A stretch of DNA of 53,051 bases from Phycisphaerales bacterium UBA854 (GTDB lineage Bacteria; Planctomycetota; Phycisphaerae; Phycisphaerales; SM1A02), in the NCBI GenBank assembly GCA_002295885.1, contig DBGM01000040.1, forward strand, positions 72,282 to 125,332. Reading direction: 5' to 3'. Each line of letters starts with the position of its first letter. Position 1 is the stretch's first letter. The notes under the pieces are model-generated. The model had not been told where the DNA came from. It worked only from the letters and a program-made list of their open reading frames with translations, and ran no database searches. The translations under genes and the position numbers were made by a program. Below are positions 33,964 through 42,283 of this stretch, piece after piece.

Positions 33964-35340
33964 ATGTCGGATGCCCCGCACGAACTTCACGCCCAGGTCC
34001 TGCTCGTCGACGATGAGGTTGATCACGCCGAGGTGATGGCCGAAGCCCTGCGAAGGGTCGGCCATGTCTGCACCATCGTCGATGGCGCGACGTCGGCCGA
34101 GGAGGAGCTCCGATTCGGCAACTTCGACGTGATCGTGACCGATCTCTGCATGGAGACCGACACCTCCGGTCTGGACGTCCTGGCCATGGCCAGGGAGCAC
34201 CAGCCGGACGCCGAAACCATCATGGTCACGGCCCACGGCGAGGTCGCCACCGCCAAGGCCGCCCTGCAGGGCGGAGCCTACGACTTCATCGAGAAGCCGC
34301 TCGATCTGGAGGTCTTCCGCAATCTGGTGAACCGGGCCTGCGAAACCGTGCAACTCCGGCATCACAACACGCAGTTGCGCGGCAAGGTCGATTCCGCCTT
34401 CGGGTTCGAGGGGATCATCGGGGAATCGGCGGGCATCCGGAAGGTGATCCAGGTCATCCGCCAGGTGGCGCCGAGCATGATTCCGATCCTGATCACGGGG
34501 GAGTCCGGTACGGGCAAGGAGCTGATCGCCCGGGCCGTCCACAACCAGTCCAAGCGATCCGATCACCGGTACGTGACCTTCAACTGTGCGGGGCAGAGCG
34601 AATCACTGCTTGAGGACCAGCTGTTCGGGCACGTCAAGGGGGCCTTCACCGGGGCCGAAAAGGACCGCGAAGGGGTCTTTGAATACGCCGACAAGGGGAC
34701 CCTGTTCCTCGACGAGATCGGCGACATGCCCATGACCATGCAGGCCAAGCTGCTCCGCGTGCTGGAAACTGGTGACGTGACCCGTCTCGGGACCAACACC
34801 GAGCGGTCGACGGACGTCCGCTTCATCAGCGCCACGAACCGAGACCTCAAGACTTTCATCGACGACGAGCGGTTCCGGGAGGATCTCTACTTCCGGATCA
34901 ACGGAGCCGAGATTCACATCCCTCCGCTGCGGGAGCGACGGGAGGACGTGCCGCTGCTGGTGAATCACGCAGCGGGGCGATTCGCGGCGGAACTGGAGCG
35001 GCCCGCTCCCACGTTCAGCGAACCGGCCATGCTGCGGCTGGTCGCCTACAACTGGCCGGGGAACGTCCGCCAGCTCTTCAACATCGTCCAGAAGATGGTC
35101 GTCATGAGCACGGGGCCGACGATCGAGGCCGGTGATGTGCCGGATGAGATCCGCATGAGCGATCAGGACGAACATCTGCATCTGGGTAGTCTTGCGGGCG
35201 TCGGACTCGATCGCCTCGAGAAGGAGGCCATCCGGCAGACCCTGCAGATGTCCGGCGGCAACCGGGAGCAGGCCGCCGAGATGCTCGGAATCGGCGAGCG
35301 GACTCTGTACCGGAAGTTGAAGGAATACGGCCTGAAATGA
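33964..35340 (+). CDS. NtrC-family sigma-54-dependent response regulator
   Basis: A 458-residue three-domain regulator. The receiver (about residues 10-125) has acidic VDDE, phospho-acceptor Asp60 in VTDLCMETD and Lys in FIEKPLDL. The AAA+ domain (about 148-375) has Walker A GESGTGKE (179-186), the sigma-54-contacting loop GAFTGA (226-231), Walker B LFLDEIGDMP, and the R-finger region ISATNRDLK/FREDLYFRIN. A Fis-type helix-turn-helix closes it (AIRQTLQMSGGNREQAAEMLGIGERTLYRKLKEYG). All motifs needed for sigma-54 activation are intact. No histidine kinase adjoins it. TACACT at 33950-33955 lies eight bases before ATG with no Shine-Dalgarno sequence. It may activate the sigma-54 promoter ahead of flgI 10 kb away; that is inference. 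Confidence 0.95.
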   Translation: MSDAPHELHAQVLLVDDEVDHAEVMAEALRRVGHVCTIVDGATSAEEELRFGNFDVIVTDLCMETDTSGLDVLAMAREHQPDAETIMVTAHGEVATAKAALQGGAYDFIEKPLDLEVFRNLVNRACETVQLRHHNTQLRGKVDSAFGFEGIIGESAGIRKVIQVIRQVAPSMIPILITGESGTGKELIARAVHNQSKRSDHRYVTFNCAGQSESLLEDQLFGHVKGAFTGAEKDREGVFEYADKGTLFLDEIGDMPMTMQAKLLRVLETGDVTRLGTNTERSTDVRFISATNRDLKTFIDDERFREDLYFRINGAEIHIPPLRERREDVPLLVNHAAGRFAAELERPAPTFSEPAMLRLVAYNWPGNVRQLFNIVQKMVVMSTGPTIEAGDVPDEIRMSDQDEHLHLGSLAGVGLDRLEKEAIRQTLQMSGGNREQAAEMLGIGERTLYRKLKEYGLK

Positions 35341-35413
35341 GTCCTTGGCTCTCGTGGGGTCTATTCTGATAGAATCCAGTTCACGAAGGACCGCAGTCGA
35401 CCTGCGGCTCCGG

Positions 35414-36490
35414 ATGGGAGTCCGCTTGACCAGTCCTCCTCCAACCGAATCGCCGACGGTCGAGATTCCTAGTGCGAGTCCCGGCCCGGCGGTCTCCGCC
35501 GGCCCCGTCTCCTCCCCGGTGCCCATTCCGGTGCCCGTCGAGGCTCCGGGCACCAAGCCGGTCCTCCCCCTGCCGGATGCGGTCATCAAGGGAAGCATCA
35601 ACTGGCCCTACGCCATATCGATCGTCGGGGTCCATCTGGTCGCGTTGCTGGCCGTGCTGCCCTGGGCGTTCAGCTGGACCGGTCTGGTGGTCATGGTGAT
35701 CGGGGTGCATGTCTTCGGTCAGGCCATCAACCTCCTGTACCACCGCGTGCTCACCCACCGCAGCTGCGTGCTGCCGAAGTGGCTGGAACACGGCTTCACG
35801 GTGATGGCCCTGTGCTGCCTCGAGGATACGCCGGCCAAATGGGTGGCGACCCATCGCTACCATCACTTGCATGCCGACGAGCACGAGGATCCCCACAGTC
35901 CACTCGTGAACTTCCTCTGGGGCCACATCGGCTGGCTGCTGGTGCAGAACAAGCGCACCCACAACATCGACACCTATCGCAAGTACGCCAGCGACATCCT
36001 CAAGGATCCCTTCTACATGAAGCTCGAGAAGAGCTATCTGTGGGTCTGGATCTACGTGGCCCACGCCGCGCTGTACTTCGCCGTGGGCTACGGACTCGGA
36101 TGGGCGATCGAGGGAACGGCCGCGGGTGCACTGCAGTTCGGATTCAGTCTCTTCGTCTGGGGCGCAATCGTGCGGACCGTCGTGGTGTGGCACATCACGT
36201 GGTCGGTGAACTCCCTGTCGCATCTGTTCGGATACAAGAATCACGACACGGATGATCACAGCACGAACAACTGGCTCGTCGCCCTCCTCACGGTCGGCGA
36301 GGGATGGCACAACAACCATCACCATGATCCAGCGAGCGCCAGCAACCAGCATCGCTGGTGGGAGGTCGACATCACCTACTACGAGATCAAGCTGCTGGAG
36401 AAGCTCGGTCTGGCGAAGAAGGTGATACCGCCGCAGGCGAAGCGTCGGGCGATGGCCAAGGCGCGACGGGAAGCCAACGGCACCGATTGA
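35414..36490 (+). CDS. acyl-CoA/acyl-lipid desaturase
   Basis: A 358-residue membrane di-iron desaturase. After a Pro-rich N-terminus of about 55 residues come paired hydrophobic helices and three histidine boxes: HRVLTHRS (box 1), HRYHHLHADEHEDPHS (box 2) and GEGWHNNHHHDP (box 3). A further His block, WHITWSVNSLSHLFG, ligates iron in stearoyl-CoA-desaturase relatives. It likely introduces a cis double bond (delta-9-type) into membrane acyl chains. The start is uncertain: ATG 35414 lacks a ribosome-binding site, while TTG 35426 has GGGAG five bases upstream. It follows the regulator gene by 73 bp on the same strand. Confidence 0.88.
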   Translation: MGVRLTSPPPTESPTVEIPSASPGPAVSAGPVSSPVPIPVPVEAPGTKPVLPLPDAVIKGSINWPYAISIVGVHLVALLAVLPWAFSWTGLVVMVIGVHVFGQAINLLYHRVLTHRSCVLPKWLEHGFTVMALCCLEDTPAKWVATHRYHHLHADEHEDPHSPLVNFLWGHIGWLLVQNKRTHNIDTYRKYASDILKDPFYMKLEKSYLWVWIYVAHAALYFAVGYGLGWAIEGTAAGALQFGFSLFVWGAIVRTVVVWHITWSVNSLSHLFGYKNHDTDDHSTNNWLVALLTVGEGWHNNHHHDPASASNQHRWWEVDITYYEIKLLEKLGLAKKVIPPQAKRRAMAKARREANGTD

Positions 36491-36531
36491 AGCCCGTCCG
36501 GCTGTCCTCATTGCGTTGATCGACGATTTCC

Positions 36532-36559
36532 TTGATCCGCTCCCGTCACCCACTACACT
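36532..36559 (+). promoter_or_regulatory. candidate promoter of the 36589 gene
   Basis: TTGATC (36532-36537) and TACACT (36554-36559) are separated by 16 bases and lie about 30 bases before the ATG, with a GGGAGAAGGG ribosome-binding site between. This fits a sigma-70-type promoter. Confidence 0.4.
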
Positions 36560-36588
36560 GGAAGCATCCTCTTTCAGGGAGAAGGGTT

Positions 36589-37275
36589 ATGAAGAGCATC
36601 ACGGCATTTCTGGCGTCCTGCATCGTCGCATCCAGCGCCTTCGCGGGAGCGGATGTGGGCTCCTGGTCGGTCGACTTCTCGACGTCGGGGCAGCCGGTGA
36701 GCTGGACGAGTCCGGACAGCGTCCGGACCGACGGGCAGACCTACGACGTCCGCTTCGAGATCCAGTCGATCGACGTGCTGGTCTCGTACTTCGGACTCGA
36801 GTTCGGCCCCATCGACGTGACCGACCAGCTCGGTGCCGACGGGGTACAGCAGGGGACCGTCGCTGGCCCCTGTCCGATCGACTTCGGAAGCAGCTCCGTG
36901 CGGGAACCGCCCGCTCCGGATCCGGTGACCATCGCATTCGACGTCCAGCTACAGATCGACGAGCAGGGCTTCGCGTCCTACGAGATGACGAACATCGTGC
37001 TCGGAACCGCAAGCTACAACCTCGGATTCCCCTTCGGCGAGGTGACCGTGAGCCTCGAACAGGTCTCGATCAGCGGTCAGTTCGATGTCGAGGTGATCGG
37101 CAGCAGCTGTGTGGCGGACATCGACGGCAGCGGTACCGTGGGAGTGGACGATCTACTCTCGCTCATCGGTGACTGGGGGTCGTGCTCCGGCTGTGCGACC
37201 GATTTGAACGGCGATGGAACCGTCGGAGTCGACGATCTGCTCGAACTCATCGGGTCCTGGGGTCTCTGCGGCTGA
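36589..37275 (+). CDS. small secreted protein with two dockerin-like motifs
   Basis: A 228-residue exported protein. It has a signal peptide (about residues 1-19, ending AFA-GA) and one beta-rich domain (about 20-170, SWSVDFSTSGQPVSW, FGLEFGPIDVTDQLG, VTIAFDVQLQIDEQGFASYEM) of no recognised family. Two C-terminal EF-hand dockerin-like motifs follow: DIDGSGTVGVDDLLSLIGDWG and DLNGDGTVGVDDLLELIGSWG, each linked to a Cys. There are no Cys-rich GACC repeats, so the tail is independent of them. The start ATG has GGGAGAAGGG upstream. It ends one base from the end of the convergent pseudopilin operon. Confidence 0.82.
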   Translation: MKSITAFLASCIVASSAFAGADVGSWSVDFSTSGQPVSWTSPDSVRTDGQTYDVRFEIQSIDVLVSYFGLEFGPIDVTDQLGADGVQQGTVAGPCPIDFGSSSVREPPAPDPVTIAFDVQLQIDEQGFASYEMTNIVLGTASYNLGFPFGEVTVSLEQVSISGQFDVEVIGSSCVADIDGSGTVGVDDLLSLIGDWGSCSGCATDLNGDGTVGVDDLLELIGSWGLCG

Positions 37276-37276
37276 G

Positions 37277-37765
37277 TCAGTGGTGGATCCGGATGAAGCC
37301 CGTGCCGGCTCGCACGGTCATCTGCACCTCGTTCCCATCGCATGACAGGTGGTAGGAAGGATCCGCGGCCGGATTTGAGAGGCCGCCCAACGCATCGAAC
37401 AGCAGCATGCCGTCGGTCAGGTTGTCCACCCGTGCCGACACTCCGGCCGTGAAGGAGGCCCGGCCCTCGCCGAAGGTGACGTGGTATGGCTCCTGGTTGT
37501 CGGCCCGGATGATGGGGGTGTTCGGCGTGCCGCTTTGGGCCAGCCAGTATCCGGTTCCGTCCGGGGCCAGGACCACGCCGATCGGGGCGTCAGGATTCGC
37601 AATCGAATGGACCTGGGCGTATTCGATGTCGCTGCGGAGCAGCCGTGCGGCGGCATCCGTCCGGACCGAGGCGTCCGATCCCCAGGACGGAAGGGCCAGT
37701 GCGGTCGCCACCGCGAGGATGGCCAGCACCATCATCAGTTCGATCATTCCCATGCCGCGTCTCAC
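37277..37765 (-). CDS. GspH/FimT-type pseudopilin
   Basis: A 162-residue type IV pilin-like protein. The N-terminus RRGMGMIELMMVLAILAVA is a class III prepilin signal: cleavage after Gly, Glu at +5 and a hydrophobic helix of about 20 residues. The body (ASVRTDAAARLLRSDIEYAQVHSIANP, VVLAPDGTGYWLA) resembles GspH/FimT minor pseudopilins that form the tip of type II secretion or type IV pili. The start is GTG 37765 with AGGAG upstream, overlapping the stop of the preceding gene (GTGA). It is the last gene of a four-gene operon, pilV-like, pulJ-like, pilX-like, then this one. Confidence 0.85.
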   Translation of the reverse strand: MRRGMGMIELMMVLAILAVATALALPSWGSDASVRTDAAARLLRSDIEYAQVHSIANPDAPIGVVLAPDGTGYWLAQSGTPNTPIIRADNQEPYHVTFGEGRASFTAGVSARVDNLTDGMLLFDALGGLSNPAADPSYHLSCDGNEVQMTVRAGTGFIRIHH

Positions 37766-39321
37766 GGTGTGGTCTCCTGCGCACTGACCATGGCTTCGAA
37801 ACCGCAGGCATCGAATCCGTGGGTCAGCATCCTGCACTCCAGGGGAATCGGTCGTGGGGTCGGCTGCGAGTTCCAGTGGCGGGCCCACCGACGCTGTTGC
37901 CGGGTGGAACGACGCTGCGACCTTCTGGTTTCGTAGCTTCGCTGCCGACCGAGCTCCAGCAACTGCTCCACGAAGGCGAACGGCAGTCGATCGACTCGTT
38001 GACGTCGATGTCGGGTCGCCTTGGCATCCCGAAAGATCGTGCCCGCCCGGGGAAGGCTCAGTCCCTCGTCGAGTCCGTGGTCGTAGAGAACGCAGGTCGA
38101 GTCGTTGAGCGAGATTCGGTTCGCCGCGATTCGTCCCTTGACGACGGCTTCATCCTCCAGGACGAGATCGACCGTCCGTCCCTGGATGCAACCCGTGATG
38201 CTCGAGGTGCCGCGGATCAGCCAGGGATGTGAAGCGCCGCCGGTGCCGCCGGACAACATGATCCGGTCCGGACTGGTCCATCGTTTCCCGCCGCCGATCG
38301 ACGCGTCGTCGATGATGGTGCCCCGCTCGATCACCAGGTGCAGGGTGGCGTTCGGTCGAAGTTCGATCGATGCCCCGTTCATGAGAAGCCGGCCGCCCAC
38401 CTCGATCCGTGCGGATCCGTGGACGACGATTCGCGCGTTGCGTGTCATGTGCAGGTCGCCGGCGATCCGCAGCGGTTCGGATTCCCTGACGTGCAGGGTC
38501 TCTCCGGATCCGATCCGTACCGAGTCGGCGGAAGAGGATCGGCCCATCGATCTTCGCGCGGCGGCGGCTCGACTCGTCGCGGCTGGAGGCAGGGCCTCCT
38601 CCTGTCCGTCCAGCGAGAGGGTCCAGGGCAGTTCGATGGCCTCGACGTCGAATCCGGTGCTGTTGACGAGCAGGGCCGGGGACTGCGAGACGCTGTGGTA
38701 GACCGTGGCGTCGATGGCGGCGGCGTCGTCGTCGATGCTGATGCTGCGGGACCGCCCCGAGGCGGTTCCCATCGCCAATCGGCGTCCGAGGACGCTGGCG
38801 GGTGCGTCGCCCCACCTGGAGACCGTGGCCCGGTCGTTGAGTTCGATCGTCGAGAGCGAGAAGAGTGCGAAGGCCGAGACATCCGTGTCCACGCCGACAT
38901 CCTCCGAGTCCTGCAGCAGCGACACGTAGGCCGCAGCGCTCTGGGAGATCGATCCCACCGTCGCGGTGGCGATCACGTGAACCTCCATGCTGTCGGCGAC
39001 GGGGGGTTCGTTGGTGGTCGGGTCCGTGAGCACCAGATCGATCGTTCCGTTCCCCAACGGCATTCCGTCGAACAGTACGCCGTTGTGGTGCAGGGTTCGC
39101 CACTCGGATTCCGTCTGCATCACGGAGATCGCCAGATCGAGTCCGCTGGAGGCGACGCACCGGGCCTCGGCCGTGGCCACGACATTGCGGCCCACCAGAC
39201 TGGCATTGTCCTGACTGGCGAGCCAGCCGATCGCCAATGTGGTCGCAGTGGCCATGGTCACCAGCACCAGCAGGAGGGCGATGCCGCGGTCGGATCGGGA
39301 TGGTCGGCGTGTGGTCATCAT
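37762..39321 (-). CDS. PilX/GspK-like pseudopilin with beta-helical (DUF7305-like) domain
   Basis: A 519-residue protein. The N-terminus DRGIALLLVLVTMATATTLAIGW is a prepilin-like signal that lacks Glu at +5, as in PilX and GspK. A PilX-like segment follows (TAEARCVASSGLDLAISVMQ). From about residue 265 to 430 comes a series of short beta-strand turns (ESEPLRIAGDLHM, ARIVVHGSARIEVGGRL, NGASIELRPNATLHLVIE, GCIQGRTVDLVLEDEAVVKGRIAAN) consistent with a right-handed beta-helix such as DUF7305. The last 90 residues are strongly basic (RHRRQRVDRL). The ATG at 39321 overlaps the previous stop (ATGA). Probably a minor pseudopilin that presents the beta-helix at the pilus tip. Confidence 0.78.
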   Translation of the reverse strand: MMTTRRPSRSDRGIALLLVLVTMATATTLAIGWLASQDNASLVGRNVVATAEARCVASSGLDLAISVMQTESEWRTLHHNGVLFDGMPLGNGTIDLVLTDPTTNEPPVADSMEVHVIATATVGSISQSAAAYVSLLQDSEDVGVDTDVSAFALFSLSTIELNDRATVSRWGDAPASVLGRRLAMGTASGRSRSISIDDDAAAIDATVYHSVSQSPALLVNSTGFDVEAIELPWTLSLDGQEEALPPAATSRAAAARRSMGRSSSADSVRIGSGETLHVRESEPLRIAGDLHMTRNARIVVHGSARIEVGGRLLMNGASIELRPNATLHLVIERGTIIDDASIGGGKRWTSPDRIMLSGGTGGASHPWLIRGTSSITGCIQGRTVDLVLEDEAVVKGRIAANRISLNDSTCVLYDHGLDEGLSLPRAGTIFRDAKATRHRRQRVDRLPFAFVEQLLELGRQRSYETRRSQRRSTRQQRRWARHWNSQPTPRPIPLECRMLTHGFDACGFEAMVSAQETTP

Positions 39322-39947
39322 CGTGTGGGCGGGTTGTGCATCCGGATCGACTCGGTGAGCCTGATTTCGACGGGGTTCGTGGATGTGAGCATGTCGAAGG
39401 TCGTCTCCACGAGACGTGATTCGAGTTCGGAGTTCGAATCCGTGTCGAACCGCAATCGGGTGACGTCGTCGGCCAGGGGTGCCGAACGCAGGAGACCCTT
39501 CGAGGCGAAGGACCGGCGGATCGACGTCCAGTCCGCGTTCGATGCATGCTCCGTATCCGTCATCGCGACGGCCGTCTGGGACCATGTTTCGGGAAAGGCG
39601 AGGAACTCCACGGTGATGCGGTCGGTGTCCTCGTCCAGTCGGATCCACCGTACTTCCGAGGCGTGGACGGAGTCGCTGTCCCGACTGTCGTCGAACCAGA
39701 GGACGAGTTGGGGCCCCTCCGCCTCGAGCACGCACCGGGCCGGCGCGATGTAGGCGGACAGACGCGACTGGGCCGTGCTGGATCGGACCAGGACGGACCG
39801 CAGGTCGTACTGCATGGTCGCATCCGATCCGAGCACGGACATCATGGTGGCGATGCCCGTTCCCACCATGGCCGTGATGGCGATGGCCAGAATGGTCTCG
39901 ACCAGGGTGAAGCCCTTGCGGATGGGGGGGCGTCGACGACGGGTCAT
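39318..39947 (-). CDS. PulJ/PilW-like pseudopilin
   Basis: A 209-residue type IV pilin-like protein. The N-terminal RKGFTLVETILAIAITAMVG has the classic G/FTLVE processing site with Glu at +5. The body has QYDLRSVLVRSSTAQSRLSAYI and RCVLEAEGPQLVLWFDDSRDSD, typical of GspJ/PilW minor pseudopilins in length and strand order. ATG 39947 overlaps the stop of the upstream pilV-like gene, and its own stop overlaps the start of the pilX-like gene, so all are coupled. No prepilin peptidase or assembly ATPase is nearby; those must be elsewhere. Confidence 0.85.
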   Translation of the reverse strand: MTRRRRPPIRKGFTLVETILAIAITAMVGTGIATMMSVLGSDATMQYDLRSVLVRSSTAQSRLSAYIAPARCVLEAEGPQLVLWFDDSRDSDSVHASEVRWIRLDEDTDRITVEFLAFPETWSQTAVAMTDTEHASNADWTSIRRSFASKGLLRSAPLADDVTRLRFDTDSNSELESRLVETTFDMLTSTNPVEIRLTESIRMHNPPTR

Positions 39948-40384
39948 GCCTGGGGCTCCGGGATGAAGCGCACCAGTCGGGTGAGGATCCGACCGGTGGC
40001 GTCGTAGCTTTCCACGGTGACGGTGTATCCGGTCACACGGACCTGGAGTTGTTCGATCGAGTGTGCCTCCGGCCTGATCAGCACCCGTCGTCCGATCATC
40101 GTGAAGAGGGTGGGCATGCGGTCCTCGTCCACCAGGGTGCCCGGCTTCTCGTCCCAGCCGTCCCACTCCGGCAGCGAGCCGTAGGCATCGGAACTCACCT
40201 TCGCCATCAACTGCTCGGCGGCCAGACTGGCCGTGACCAGTCCCTGGGCCTCCCGGGAGTGCTGATGGCCGGCGGAAAGTGCCGACAGGATTGCGGTCAC
40301 GACCGTCAGCAGCAGGGCCGACGCGATCAGGGACTCGATGAGGGTGATTCCCCTTCGGCTCGGATGGGCGGGGACTCGTGCCAT
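39944..40384 (-). CDS. PilV/GspI-like pseudopilin
   Basis: A 146-residue type IV pilin-like protein and first gene of the pseudopilin operon. SRRGITLIESLIASALLLTVV is the prepilin signal with Glu at +5 (G/ITLIE). It then has LSAGHQHSREAQGLVTASLAAEQLM, where GspI and PilV proteins have similar small-residue-rich helices, and a short beta domain ending RILTRLVRFIPEP. ATG 40384 is chosen over 40438 since it begins just before the prepilin leader. A ribosome-binding site is weak. The promoter must lie in the 257 bp shared with the divergent lptF-like gene; that interval (40385-40641) is Pro/Gly-codon-like and no clear elements were seen. Confidence 0.82.
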   Translation of the reverse strand: MARVPAHPSRRGITLIESLIASALLLTVVTAILSALSAGHQHSREAQGLVTASLAAEQLMAKVSSDAYGSLPEWDGWDEKPGTLVDEDRMPTLFTMIGRRVLIRPEAHSIEQLQVRVTGYTVTVESYDATGRILTRLVRFIPEPQA

Positions 40385-40641
40385 GGACGGGTCGTTTCTC
40401 CGTGTGGCCCCGGGGGATGAGCGGGTGCATCCGGCCACGGGGATGCACCGCTGTCCTCAACGTCGAATTGACGGGGGGGCCACTTTGGGGTGGGAGGGGG
40501 GCGGAAGCGGAAAAAGACAATCCGGGCCGCTCCAGACCGCATGGGTTGCCCAGATTCTCAGCCGCAGGTCCGATAGGACGATAGGGAGGACGGTCCGTCC
40601 CGGGTGGCGGTCCGACCGGTCCAGATGGGATACTGTTGGCC

Positions 40642-42267
40642 ATGCCTCTGCGGCTCTATCGCTACATCCTCTTCGAGATGATCCGGGTCATCCTCATCAC
40701 CACCGGGGTGCTGGTGACCGTCATCGCCTTCGGGGCTGTGATCAAGCCTCTGGCGGGGGAGTCGCTGCTGACCGCGGGGCAGGCGGTCAAGTACGTCTTT
40801 CTCGCCATGGTGCCGATGCTGCAGTACGCGCTGCCCTTCGCGGCCGGCTTCGGCAGCACCCTTGCCCTGCACCGTTTCACCGGGGACAACGAGATCCTCG
40901 CGATGTCGGTGGTCGGTCTGAGCTACCGGGCCATTCTCGCTCCGGTGGTGGCCTTCGGCCTGCTGCTGACGTTGCTGATGGTGATCCTGACGCAATCGAT
41001 CATTCCCCAGTTCTACGGGATGATGGCCCGGACGCTGGCCGGCGACGTGACGGCCATGATCGCCCACTCGGTCGAGAAGGGGGTTCCGTTCGAGTTCGAG
41101 GGGATGCAGATCCTCGCCGAGCACGTGGAGATCTACGACTCTCCGCAGGAGACCGGTGCGGACGAACGACTGCGTCTCCGGAAGATGATCGCCGCCCAGC
41201 TCGACAAGGAGGGCAGGGCGGTGACGGATGTCACGGCCGCGGATGCCGTCATCGACATCTACCGCCGACCCGGGGTGATTCTCCTGAAGCTGGCAATGGA
41301 GGATGCGGTTTCCTACGACGGGGTCTCGGGTGATCTGCGCGGATTCCCCCGGCTCGAACCCACGCACGCCATTCCGATTCCCAGTCCCGAAATGGGCGAG
41401 CCCGGTGCGATGACCTACAGCGAGCTGCTGCACGTGCGGGATCACCCCCAGGCCTATCCACAGGTCGATCGGATCCGGGAGTCGATCGCGCAGATCCTCG
41501 GCGATGTGGATCTGTCGCGAACGCTCGACGAGACCGTCGGTGCGGAGGGGGCCATCGAACTGGTGCAGCCCGGACCGATGAACCGGTCCTACCTCGTGCG
41601 GGCGGACCAGGTGGTCAACAACCGTTTCCGGAATTCTGACGGCTCCGCCGTCGAAGTCACCGAAATGAGCGGCGGCGAACCGAGTCGACGGTTCCGTTGC
41701 CGGGTGGCGCAACTCGTTTCACTGCCGGCGATGGGGATCCAGAGCAAGCAGTTCAATCTCGAACTGCTGGATCTGGTCGTGGAGGATCTGCCGGCGGCGA
41801 TCCGATCCAACGCCCGCGAGCGGATCCTCGTTCCCGATGTCCAGGTTCCGGCCGTGGACGAGGTCGACTACAACGCCATGCCGCTGGAGGAGGTGGCGGC
41901 CATCGCGCAGGCGGTCGAGCCGAAGTCCCGGCAGCTCACAAGCCGGCTGAACTACCTCGACTCGAAGATCGCGGGTCTGGAGCGTCAGGTCATCAGCCGT
42001 CTCAATCGTCGCTATGCGTTGTCGGTGACCGCGTGTCTGCTGCTGGTACTGGGTGCCGTCCTGGCCATGCTCATGCGGCACGCCCTTCCGTTGTCGGTCT
42101 ACATGTGGGCCTTCCTGCCCGCGTTGCTCGATCTCGTGCTGATCTCGAGTGGCAGCAGCATGATCCGGGCGGGAAGCGTTTCGGTCGGTCTGGTCATCAT
42201 GTGGTCCGGCAACGGACTGCTGCTGTGCATGCTTCTGGCGTGCTACGCCCGTCTTTCACGACACTGA
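40642..42267 (+). CDS. LptF/LptG (YjgP/YjgQ) family permease, long form
   Basis: A 541-residue membrane protein of the LptF/LptG family, transmembrane subunits of the ABC exporter that extracts lipopolysaccharide from the inner membrane. The N-terminus LYRYILFEMIRVILITTGVLV and the segment PMLQYALPFAAGFGSTLALHRFTGDNEILAM (helices 2-3 with the usual LPxAxxxG...N/D-EI pattern) are typical. A large periplasmic part spans about residues 125-450, and three C-terminal helices follow. The periplasmic part is about 150 residues longer than in the E. coli proteins (about 360 in all). ATG 40642 is preceded by TACTGT five bases away with no Shine-Dalgarno sequence. The second subunit gene follows. Confidence 0.85.
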   Translation: MPLRLYRYILFEMIRVILITTGVLVTVIAFGAVIKPLAGESLLTAGQAVKYVFLAMVPMLQYALPFAAGFGSTLALHRFTGDNEILAMSVVGLSYRAILAPVVAFGLLLTLLMVILTQSIIPQFYGMMARTLAGDVTAMIAHSVEKGVPFEFEGMQILAEHVEIYDSPQETGADERLRLRKMIAAQLDKEGRAVTDVTAADAVIDIYRRPGVILLKLAMEDAVSYDGVSGDLRGFPRLEPTHAIPIPSPEMGEPGAMTYSELLHVRDHPQAYPQVDRIRESIAQILGDVDLSRTLDETVGAEGAIELVQPGPMNRSYLVRADQVVNNRFRNSDGSAVEVTEMSGGEPSRRFRCRVAQLVSLPAMGIQSKQFNLELLDLVVEDLPAAIRSNARERILVPDVQVPAVDEVDYNAMPLEEVAAIAQAVEPKSRQLTSRLNYLDSKIAGLERQVISRLNRRYALSVTACLLLVLGAVLAMLMRHALPLSVYMWAFLPALLDLVLISSGSSMIRAGSVSVGLVIMWSGNGLLLCMLLACYARLSRH

Positions 42268-42283
42268 GGAACTTGTTTTCAGG

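Noticed and set aside
40385..40641. Possible small gene between the pseudopilin operon and lptF
   Set aside because: Short frames there are Arg/Gly-rich on both strands and lack a ribosome-binding site; the interval is most likely a divergent promoter region.
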